DNA of 64,000 bases from contig CAXKVF010000079.1 of the NCBI GenBank assembly GCA_964057225.1, positions 1 through 64,000 of the forward strand. The letters run 5' to 3'. The position numbers and the translations under genes were made by a program. Positions 40,400 through 50,240 of the stretch are shown here, in pieces (position 1 is the stretch's first letter; each line of letters starts with the position of its first letter). This DNA comes from Auanema rhodensis (taxonomy: Eukaryota; Nematoda; Chromadorea; Rhabditida; Rhabditidae). The notes under the pieces are model-generated. The model was given only the letters and a program-made list of their open reading frames with translations, made no database searches and was not told where the DNA came from.

Positions 40400-43300
40400 A
40401 TGGTAACCATGACTTTGAAATTTACGTGAACTTTAATTTATGCTAATTAAATGTACACGTGATGTGCACTTGGTATGTAACTCGCTTCACGTGAAAGATA
40501 AAAAGATGCGGTTTTCAAAATTAGATTCCCCATGTCCATATTAATCTAAAAACAAATTTTTATTGATATTGGTTCATGGTAACCATGACTTTGAAATTTA
40601 CGTGAACTTTAATTTATGCTAATTAAATGTACACGTGATGTGCACTTGGTATGTAACTCGCTTCACGTGAAAGATAAAGAGATGCGGTTTTCAAAATTAG
40701 ATTCCCCATGTCCATATTAGTCTAAAAACGAATTTTTATTGATATTGGTTCATGGTAACCATGACTTTGAAATTTACGTGAACTTTAATTTATGCTAATT
40801 AAATGTACACGTGATGTGCACTTGGTATGTAACTCGCTTCACGTGAAAGATAAAGAGATGCGGTTTTCAAAATTAGATTCCCCATGTCCATATTAGTCTA
40901 AAAACAAATTTTTATTGATATTGGTGCATGGTAACCATGACTTTGAAATTTACGTGAACTTTAATTTATGCTAATTAAATGTACACGTGATGTGCACTTG
41001 GTATGTAACTCGCTTCACGTGAAAGATAAAGAGATGCGGTTTTCAAAATTAGATTCCCCATGTCCATATTAGTCTAAAAACAAATTTTTATTGATATTGG
41101 TTCATGGTAACCATGACTTTGAAATTTACGTGAACTTTAATTTATGCTAATTAAATGTACACGTGATGTGCACTTGGTATGTAACTCGCTTCACGTGAAA
41201 GATAAAGAGATGCGGTTTTCAAAATTAGATTCCCCATGTCCATATTAGTCTAAAAACAAATTTTTATTGATATTGGTTCATGGTAACCATGACTTTGAAA
41301 TTTACGTGAACTTTAATTTATGCTAATTAAATGTACACGTGATGTGCACTTGGTATGTAACTCGCTTCACGTGAAAGATAAAGAGATGCGGTTTTCAAAA
41401 TTAGATTCCCCATGTCCATATTAGTCTAAAAACAAATTTTTATTGATATTGGTTCATGGTAACCATGACTTTGAAATTTACGTGAACTTTAATTTATGCT
41501 AATTAAATGTACACGTGATGTGCACTTGGTATGTAACTCGCTTCACGTGAAAGATAAAAAGATGCGGTTTTCAAAATTAGATTCCCCATGTCCATATTAA
41601 TCTAAAAACAAATTTTTATTGATATTGGTTCATGGTAACCATGACTTTGAAATTTACGTGAACTTTAATTTATGCTAATTAAATGTACACGTGATGTGCA
41701 CTTGGTATGTAACTCGCTTCACGTGAAAGATAAAGAGATGCGGTTTTCAAAATTAGATTCCCCATGTCCATATTAGTCTAAAAACGAATTTTTATTGATA
41801 TTGGTTCATGGTAACCATGACTTTGAAATTTACGTGAACTTTAATTTATGCTAATTAAATGTACACGTGATGTGCACTTGGTATGTAACTCGCTTCACGT
41901 GAAAGATAAAGAGATGCGGTTTTCAAAATTAGATTCCCCATGTCCATATTAGTCTAAAAACAAATTTTTATTGATATTGGTGCATGGTAACCATGACTTT
42001 GAAATTTACGTGAACTTTAATTTATGCTAATTAAATGTACACGTGATGTGCACTTGGTATGTAACTCGCTTCACGTGAAAGATAAAGAGATGCGGTTTTT
42101 AAAATTAGATTCCCCATGTTCATATTAGTCTAAAAACAAATTTTTATTGATATTGGTTCATGGTAACCATGACTTTGAAATTTACGTGAACTTTAATTTA
42201 TGCTAATTAAATGTACACGTGATGTGCACTTGGTATGTAACTCGCTTCACGTGAAAGATAAAGAGAAGCGGTTTTCAAAATTAGATTCCCCATGTCCATA
42301 TTAGTCTAAAAACAAATTTTTATTGATATTGGTTCAGGGTAACCATGACTTTGAAATTTACGTGAACTTTAATTTATGCTAATTAAATGTACACGTGATG
42401 TGCACTTGGTATGTAACTCGCTTCACGTGAAAGATAAAAAGATGCGGTTTTCAAAATTAGATTCCCCATGTCCATATTAGTCTAAAAACAAATTTTTATT
42501 GATATTGGTTCATGGTAACCATGACTTTGAAATTTACGTGAACTTTAATTTATGCTAATTAAATGTACACGTGATGTGCACTTGGTATGTAACTCGCTTC
42601 ACGTGAAAGATAAAGAGATGCGGTTTTCAAAATTAGATTCCCCATGTCCATATTAGTCTAAAAACAAATTTTTATTGATATTGGTTCATGGTAACCATGA
42701 CTTTGAAATTTACGTGAACTTTAATTTATGCTAATTAAATGTACACGTGATGTGCACTTGGTATGTAACTCGCTTCACGTGAAAGATAAAGAGATGCGGT
42801 TTTCAAAATTAGATTCCCCATGTCCATATTAGTCTAAAAACAAATTTTTATTGATATTGGTTCATGGTAACCATGACTTTGAAATTTACGTGAACTTTAA
42901 TTTATGCTAATTAAATGTACACGTGATGTGCACTTGGTATGTAACTCGCTTCACGTGAAAGATAAAAAGATGCGGTTTTCAAAATTAGATTCCCCATGTC
43001 CATATTAATCTAAAAACAAATTTTTATTGATATTGGTTCATGGTAACCATGACTTTGAAATTTACGTGAACTTTAATTTATGCTAATTAAATGTACACGT
43101 GATGTGCACTTGGTATGTAACTCGCTTCACGTGAAAGATAAAGAGATGCGGTTTTCAAAATTAGATTCCCCATGTCCATATTAGTCTAAAAACGAATTTT
43201 TATTGATATTGGTTCATGGTAACCATGACTTTGAAATTTACGTGAACTTTAATTTATGCTAATTAAATGTACACGTGATGTGCACTTGGTATGTAACTCG

Positions 43301-45870
43301 CTTCACGTGAAAGATAAAGAGATGCGGTTTTCAAAATTAGATTCCCCATGTCCATATTAGTCTAAAAACAAATTTTTATTGATATTGGTGCATGGTAACC
43401 ATGACTTTGAAATTTACGTGAACTTTAATTTATGCTAATTAAATGTACACGTGATGTGCACTTGGTATGTAACTCGCTTCACGTGAAAGATAAAGAGATG
43501 CGGTTTTCAAAATTAGATTCCCCATGTCCATATTAGTCTAAAAACAAATTTTTATTGATATTGGTTCATGGTAACCATGACTTTGAAATTTACGTGAACT
43601 TTAATTTATGCTAATTAAATGTACACGTGATGTGCACTTGGTATGTAACTCGCTTCACGTGAAAGATAAAGAGATGCGGTTTTCAAAATTAGATTCCCCA
43701 TGTCCATATTAGTCTAAAAACAAATTTTTATTGATATTGGTTCATGGTAACCATGACTTTGAAATTTACGTGAACTTTAATTTATGCTAATTAAATGTAC
43801 ACGTGATGTGCACTTGGTATGTAACTCGCTTCACGTGAAAGATAAAGAGATGCGGTTTTCAAAATTAGATTCCCCATGTCCATATTAGTCTAAAAACAAA
43901 TTTTTATTGATATTGGTTCATGGTAACCATGACTTTGAAATTTACGTGAACTTTAATTTATGCTAATTAAATGTACACGTGATGTGCACTTGGTATGTAA
44001 CTCGCTTCACGTGAAAGATAAAAAGATGCGGTTTTCAAAATTAGATTCCCCATGTCCATATTAATCTAAAAACAAATTTTTATTGATATTGGTTCATGGT
44101 AACCATGACTTTGAAATTTACGTGAACTTTAATTTATGCTAATTAAATGTACACGTGATGTGCACTTGGTATGTAACTCGCTTCACGTGAAAGATAAAGA
44201 GATGCGGTTTTCAAAATTAGATTCCCCATGTCCATATTAGTCTAAAAACGAATTTTTATTGATATTGGTTCATGGTAACCATGACTTTGAAATTTACGTG
44301 AACTTTAATTTATGCTAATTAAATGTACACGTGATGTGCACTTGGTATGTAACTCGCTTCACGTGAAAGATAAAGAGATGCGGTTTTCAAAATTAGATTC
44401 CCCATGTCCATATTAGTCTAAAAACAAATTTTTATTGATATTGGTGCATGGTAACCATGACTTTGAAATTTACGTGAACTTTAATTTATGCTAATTAAAT
44501 GTACACGTGATGTGCACTTGGTATGTAACTCGCTTCACGTGAAAGATAAAGAGATGCGGTTTTTAAAATTAGATTCCCCATGTTCATATTAGTCTAAAAA
44601 CAAATTTTTATTGATATTGGTTCATGGTAACCATGACTTTGAAATTTACGTGAACTTTAATTTATGCTAATTAAATGTACACGTGATGTGCACTTGGTAT
44701 GTAACTCGCTTCACGTGAAAGATAAAGAGAAGCGGTTTTCAAAATTAGATTCCCCATGTCCATATTAGTCTAAAAACAAATTTTTATTGATATTGGTTCA
44801 GGGTAACCATGACTTTGAAATTTACGTGAACTTTAATTTATGCTAATTAAATGTACACGTGATGTGCACTTGGTATGTAACTCGCTTCACGTGAAAGATA
44901 AAAAGATGCGGTTTTCAAAATTAGATTCCCCATGTCCATATTAGTCTAAAAACAAATTTTTATTGATATTGGTTCATGGTAACCATGACTTTGAAATTTA
45001 CGTGAACTTTAATTTATGCTAATTAAATGTACACGTGATGTGCACTTGGTATGTAACTCGCTTCACGTGAAAGATAAAGAGATGCGGTTTTCAAAATTAG
45101 ATTCCCCATGTCCATATTAGTCTAAAAACAAATTTTTATTGATATTGGTTCATGGTAACCATGACTTTGAAATTTACGTGAACTTTAATTTATGCTAATT
45201 AAATGTACACGTGATGTGCACTTGGTATGTAACTCGCTTCACGTGAAAGATAAAGAGATGCGGTTTTCAAAATTAGATTCCCCATGTCCATATTAGTCTA
45301 AAAACAAATTTTTATTGATATTGGTTCATGGTAACCATGACTTTGAAATTTACGTGAACTTTAATTTATGCTAATTAAATGTACACGTGATGTGCACTTG
45401 GTATGTAACTCGCTTCACGTGAAAGATAAAGAGATGCGGTTTTCAAAATTAGATTCCCCATGTCCATATTAATCTAAAAACAAATTTTTATTGATATTGG
45501 TTCATGGTAACCATGACTTTGAAATTTACGTGAACTTTAATTTATGCTAATTAAATGTACACGTGATGTGCACTTGGTATGTAACTCGCTTCACGTGAAA
45601 GATAAAGAGATGCGGTTTTCAAAATTAGATTCCCCATGTCCATATTAGTCTAAAAACGAATTTTTATTGATATTGGTTCATGGTAACCATGACTTTGAAA
45701 TTTACGTGAACTTTAATTTATGCTAATTAAATGTACACGTGATGTGCACTTGGTATGTAACTCGCTTCACGTGAAAGATAAAGAGATGCGGTTTTCAAAA
45801 TTAGATTCCCCATGTCCATATTAGTCTAAAAACAAATTTTTATTGATATTGGTGCATGGTAACCATGACT
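40400..45870 (+). repeat. 14-monomer higher-order repeat (2,464 bp), about 2.2 copies, built of 6+8
   Basis: Ordered markers repeat at exactly 2,464 bp: gataaAaag at 40503/42967, 41559/44023 and 42439/44903; aaacGaattt at 40730/43194/45658 and 41786/44250; ggttttTaaaa at 42100/44564; agagAagcgg at 42267/44731; ggttcaGgg near 42338/44802. The first sub-block (gataaAaag, attaAtct, aaacGaattt, G-subtype) recurs after 1,056 bp, so the 14-mer contains an older 6-monomer duplication. The third partial copy lacks gataaAaag at 45431 but keeps attaAtct (45472) and aaacGaattt. Related agagAagcgg monomers stand at 39451 (16 monomers before the first) and 50539 (33 after the second). Confidence 0.93.
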
Positions 45871-46000
45871 TTGAAATTTACGTGAACTTTAATTTATGCT
45901 AATTAAATGTACACGTGATGTGCACTTGGTATGTAACTCGCTTCACGTGAAAGATAAAGAGATGCGGTTTTTAAAATTAGATTCCCCATGTTCATATTAG
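45420..46000 (+). repeat. Block repeated 40 monomers away (52.46-53.04 kb)
   Basis: attaAtct (45472/52512), aaacGaattt (45658/52698), the G-subtype monomer and ggttttTaaaa (45972/53012) are all separated by 7,040 bp. The downstream copy has private changes: gattcTCcatg near 52.85 kb and gatTtgcac near 52.96 kb. Confidence 0.88.
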
Positions 46001-46909
46001 TCTAAAAACAAATTTTTATTGATATTGGTTCATGGTAACCATGACTTTGAAATTTACGTGAACTTTAATTTATGCTAATTAAATGTACACGTGATGTGCA
46101 CTTGGTATGTAACTCGCTTCACGTGAAAGATAAAGAGATGCGGTTTTCAAAATTAGATTCCCCATGTCCATATTAGTCTAAAAACAAATTTTTATTGATA
46201 TTGGTTCATGGTAACCATGACTTTGAAATTTACGTGAACTTTAATTTATGCTAATTAAATGTACACGTGATGTGCACTTGGTATGTAACTCGCTTCACGT
46301 GAAAGATAAAGAGATGCGGTTTTCAAAATTAGATTCCCCATGTCCATATTAGTCTAAAAACAAATTTTTATTGATATTGGTTCATGGTAACCATGACTTT
46401 GAAATTTACGTGAACTTTAATTTATGCTAATTAAATGTACACGTGATGTGCACTTGGTATGTAACTCGCTTCACGTGAAAGATAAAGAGATGCGGTTTTC
46501 AAAATTAGATTCCCCATGTCCATATTAGTCTAAAAACAAATTTTTATTGATATTGGTTCATGGTAACCATGACTTTGAAATTTACGTGAACTTTAATTTA
46601 TGCTAATTAAATGTACACGTGATGTGCACTTGGTATGTAACTCGCTTCACGTGAAAGATAAAGAGATGCGGTTTTCAAAATTAGATTCCCCATGTCCATA
46701 TTAGTCTAAAAACAAATTTTTATTGATATTGGTTCATGGTAACCATGACTTTGAAATTTACGTGAACTTTAATTTATGCTAATTAAATGTACACGTGATG
46801 TGCACTTGGTATGTAACTCGCTTCACGTGAAAGATAAAGAGATGCGGTTTTCAAAATTAGATTCCCCATGTCCATATTAGTCTAAAAACAAATTTTTATT
46901 GATATTGGT

Positions 46910-46924
46910 TCATGGTAACCATGA
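46910..46924. repeat. 15-bp dyad TCATGGT-A-ACCATGA in the monomer
   Basis: The arms TCATGGT and ACCATGA are exact reverse complements around one central A (monomer bases 20-34). It recurs in every canonical monomer. The two commonest monomer subtypes both alter it: the 'G' subtype (ggtgcatgg) changes the outermost base and shortens the arms to 6 bp, and the 'B' subtype (TCATGATAACCATGA) changes an inner base and leaves only the outer 5 bp paired. Short dyads are reported to be enriched in centromeric satellites that lack CENP-B boxes; a role here is inference. Confidence 0.8.
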
Positions 46925-46935
46925 CTTTGAAATTT

Positions 46936-46940
46936 ACGTG
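46936..46940 (+). promoter_or_regulatory. First ACGTG core of the phased triad
   Basis: ACGTG at monomer bases 46-50, in the context TTTACGTGAAC, so it lacks the leading C of a full CACGTG. It lies 33 bp before the second core. ACGT-core sites are bound by bZIP factors and CACGTG by bHLH factors; binding here is not shown by the sequence. A C-to-G change (taggtgaac) removes it at 56793 and 61017, which are 24 monomers apart. Confidence 0.5.
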
Positions 46941-46943
46941 AAC

Positions 46944-46963
46944 TTTAATTTATGCTAATTAAA
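46944..46963. repeat. AT-rich inverted repeat, TTTAATT / AATTAAA
   Basis: Arms of 7 bp (monomer bases 54-60 and 67-73) flank a 6-base loop, TATGCT. Several later variants fall in it: TTAATTAATG (56631, 58743, 60855, 62616), TTTAAGC (56105, 56281, 58393, 60505, 62266) and GCTATTTAAA (15.8 and 17.04 kb). The stem is all A/T, so stable extrusion is uncertain. Confidence 0.6.
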
Positions 46964-46981
46964 TGTACACGTGATGTGCAC
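46964..46981. promoter_or_regulatory. Palindrome cluster TGTACA - CACGTG - GTGCAC
   Basis: Three 6-bp palindromes sit within 18 bp: TGTACA (46964-46969), overlapping CACGTG (46968-46973), then GTGCAC (46976-46981). CACGTG is an E-box/G-box core. Its flank reads CACGTGAT, whose reverse complement ATCACGTG fits the budding yeast CDEI consensus RTCACRTG bound by Cbf1. Whether any bHLH protein binds in this organism is unknown. The core is lost by C-to-G (caggtg) at 49258, 51018, 55066, 57178, 58938, 61403 and 63164, and by G-to-A (acatgatg) near 2.72 and 4.65 kb. Confidence 0.55.
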
Positions 46982-46997
46982 TTGGTATGTAACTCGC

Positions 46998-47007
46998 TTC
47001 ACGTGAA
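46998..47007. promoter_or_regulatory. 10-bp perfect palindrome TTCACGTGAA
   Basis: Monomer bases 108-117, containing the second full CACGTG (47000-47005) and the third ACGTG core, 32 bp after the second. It is intact in nearly all copies. Exceptions include CTTCATGTGAAAG at about 15.49, 16.20, 16.73 and 17.43 kb, CTTCACATG near 2.40 kb, and CACGTGGAAG near 60.56 and 62.32 kb. It has the form of a binding site for a homodimeric bHLH or bZIP protein; occupancy is inference. Confidence 0.6.
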
Positions 47008-47059
47008 AGATAAAGAGATGCGGTTTTCAAAATTAGATTCCCCATGTCCATATTAGTCT

Positions 47060-47073
47060 AAAAACAAATTTTT
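47060..47073. other. A-tract/T-tract bend candidate across the chosen monomer junction
   Basis: An A5-C-A3-T5 tract spans the end of one monomer and the start of the next. Phased A-tracts disfavour nucleosome wrapping or curve DNA, so this is the likeliest linker segment of the 176-bp unit. It is also where several 1-bp length changes fall (for example near 345, 495, 883, 2986, 11691, 13461, 61141 and 62905), as expected for a homopolymer. Confidence 0.45.
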
Positions 47074-48999
47074 ATTGATATTGGTTCATGGTAACCATGA
47101 CTTTGAAATTTACGTGAACTTTAATTTATGCTAATTAAATGTACACGTGATGTGCACTTGGTATGTAACTCGCTTCACGTGAAAGATAAAGAGATGCGGT
47201 TTTCAAAATTAGATTCCCCATGTCCATATTAGTCTAAAAACAAATTTTTATTGATATTGGTTCATGGTAACCATGACTTTGAAATTTACGTGAACTTTAA
47301 TTTATGCTAATTAAATGTACACGTGATGTGCACTTGGTATGTAACTCGCTTCACGTGAAAGATAAAGAGATGCGGTTTTCAAAATTAGATTCCCCATGTC
47401 CATATTAGTCTAAAAACAAATTTTTATTGATATTGGTGCATGGTAACCATGACTTTGAAATTTACGTGAACTTTAATTTATGCTAATTAAATGTACACGT
47501 GATGTGCACTTGGTATGTAACTCGCTTCACGTGAAAGATAAAGAGATGCGGTTTTTAAAATTAGATTCCCCATGTTCATATTAGTCTAAAAACAAATTTT
47601 TATTGATATTGGTTCATGGTAACCATGACTTTGAAATTTACGTGAACTTTAATTTATGCTAATTAAATGTACACGTGATGTGCACTTGGTATGTAACTCG
47701 CTTCACGTGAAAGATAAAGAGATGCGGTTTTCAAAATTAGATTCCCCATGTCCATATTAGTCTAAAAACAAATTTTTATTGATATTGGTTCATGGTAACC
47801 ATGACTTTGAAATTTACGTGAACTTTAATTTATGCTAATTAAATGTACACGTGATGTGCACTTGGTATGTAACTCGCTTCACGTGAAAGATAAAGAGATG
47901 CGGTTTTCAAAATTAGATTCCCCATGTCCATATTAGTCTAAAAACAAATTTTTATTGATATTGGTTCATGGTAACCATGACTTTGAAATTTACGTGAACT
48001 TTAATTTATGCTAATTAAATGTACACGTGATGTGCACTTGGTATGTAACTCGCTTCACGTGAAAGATAAAGAGATGCGGTTTTCAAAATTAGATTCCCCA
48101 TGTCCATATTAGTCTAAAAACAAATTTTTATTGATATTGGTTCATGGTAACCATGACTTTGAAATTTACGTGAACTTTAATTTATGCTAATTAAATGTAC
48201 ACGTGATGTGCACTTGGTATGTAACTCGCTTCACGTGAAAGATAAAGAGATGCGGTTTTCAAAATTAGATTCCCCATGTCCATATTAGTCTAAAAACAAA
48301 TTTTTATTGATATTGGTGCATGGTAACCATGACTTTGAAATTTACGTGAACTTTAATTTATGCTAATTAAATGTACACGTGATGTGCACTTGGTATGTAA
48401 CTCGCTTCACGTGAAAGATAAAGAGATGCGGTTTTCAAAATTAGATTCCCCATGTCCATATTAGTCTAAAAACAAATTTTTATTGATATTGGTTCATGGT
48501 AACCATGACTTTGAAATTTACGTGAACTTTAATTTATGCTAATTAAATGTACACGTGATGTGCACTTGGTATGTAACTCGCTTCACGTGAAAGATAAAGA
48601 GATGCGGTTTTCAAAATTAGATTCCCCATGTCCATATTAGTCTAAAAACAAATTTTTATTGATATTGGTTCATGGTAACCATGACTTTGAAATTTACGTG
48701 AACTTTAATTTATGCTAATTAAATGTACACGTGATGTGCACTTGGTATGTAACTCGCTTCACGTGAAAGATAAAGAGATGCGGTTTTCAAAATTAGATTC
48801 CCCATGTCCATATTAGTCTAAAAACAAATTTTTATTGATATTGGTTCATGGTAACCATGACTTTGAAATTTACGTGAACTTTAATTTATGCTAATTAAAT
48901 GTACACGTGATGTGCACTTGGTATGTAACTCGCTTCACGTGAAAGATAAAGAGATGCGGTTTTCAAAATTAGATTCCCCATGTCCATATTAGTCTAAAA

Positions 49000-50240
49000 A
49001 CAAATTTTTATTGATATTGGTTCATGGTAACCATGACTTTGAAATTTACGTGAACTTTAATTTATGCTAATTAAATGTACACGTGATGTGCACTTGGTAT
49101 GTAACTCGCTTCACGTGAAAGATAAAGAGATGCGGTTTTCAAAATTAGATTCCCCATGTTCATATTAGTCTAAAAACAAATTTTTATTGATATTGGTTCA
49201 TGGTAACCATGACTTTGAAATTTACGTGAACTTTAATTTATGCTAATTAAATGTACAGGTGATGTGCACTTGGTATGTAACTCGCTTCACGTGAAAGATA
49301 AAGAGATGCGGTTTTCAAAATTAGATTCCCCATGTCCATATTAGTCTAAAAACAAATTTTTATTGATATTGGTGCATGGTAACCATGACTTTGAAATTTA
49401 CGTGAACTTTAATTTATGCTAATTAAATGTACACGTGATGTGCACTTGGTATGTAACTTGCTTCACGTGAAAGATAAAGAGATGCGGTTTTCAAAATTAG
49501 ATTCCCTATGTCCATATTAGTCTAAAAACAGATTTTTATTGATATTGGTGCATGGTAACCATGACTTTGAAATTTACGTGAACTTTAATTTATGCTAATT
49601 AAATGTACACGTGATGTGCACTTGGTATGTAACTTGCTTCACGTGAAAGATAAAGAGATGCGGTTTTCAAAATTAGATTCCCCATGTCCATATTAGTCTA
49701 AAAACAAATTTTTATTGATATTGGTGCATGGTAACCATGACTTTGAAATTTACGTGAACTTTAATTTATGCTAATTAAATGTACACGTGATGTGCACTTG
49801 GTATGTAACTTGCTTCACGTGAAAGATAAAGAGATGCGGTTTTCAAAATTAGATTCCCCATGTCCATATTAGTCTAAAAACAAATTTTTATTGATATTGG
49901 TGCATGGTAACCATGACTTTGAAATTTACGTGAACTTTAATTTATGCTAATTAAATGTACACGTGATGTGCACTTGGTATGTAACTCGCTTCACGTGAAA
50001 GATAAAGAGATGCGGTTTTCAAAATTAGATTCCCCATGTCGATATTAGTCTAAAAACAAATTTTTATTGATATTGGTTCATGGTAACCATGACTTTGAAA
50101 TTTACGTGAACTTTAATTTATGCTAATTAAATGTACACGTGATGTGCACTTGGTATGTAACTCGCTTCACGTGAAAGATAAAGAGATGCGGTTTTCAAAA
50201 TTAGATTCCCCATGTCCATATTAGTCTAAAAACAAATTTT
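49000..50240 (+). repeat. 1.2-kb block repeated 33 monomers away (54.8-56.05 kb)
   Basis: Markers match at 5,808 bp: catgTtcata (49160/54968), tacaGgtg (49258/55066), three monomers with aactTgcttc, aaacaGattt (49531/55339) and catgtcGata (50041/55849). The upstream copy alone has attcccTatg near 49507. The agagAagcgg monomers at 44731 and 50539 show the same 33-monomer offset, so a longer ancestral duplication may have been overwritten in between. Confidence 0.9.

Larger units (their letters stand above)
46891..47066 (+). repeat. Reference monomer (canonical form)
   Basis: This copy lies in a run of near-identical monomers and equals the majority base at each site I compared, so it serves as the coordinate frame (monomer base 1 = 46891). 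Composition by hand count is 57 A, 26 C, 30 G and 63 T. It holds five CpG sites, at monomer bases 47, 80, 105, 112 and 131, close to the number expected from base composition (about 4.4), so CpG is not depleted. Recognition sequences present once per canonical copy are GGTAACC (25-30 region), TGTACA (74-79) and GTGCAC (86-91), and CACGTG occurs twice (78-83 and 110-115). The monomer start is an arbitrary choice; the true unit boundary, if any, is unknown. Confidence 0.93.
46000..47430 (+). repeat. Homogeneous run of canonical monomers
   Basis: About eight successive monomers show no difference that I could see, between the ggttttTaaaa/catgTtcata monomer ending near 46.0 kb and the G-subtype monomer near 47434. 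A shorter canonical run follows at 47.6-48.3 kb. It is the least variable stretch of the window and a candidate for the most recent amplification. Confidence 0.85.

Noticed and set aside
46968-47005. CACGTG sites as promoters of transcription units
   Set aside because: No gene, TATA-box arrangement or transcript evidence accompanies them. They are listed only as possible protein-binding sites.
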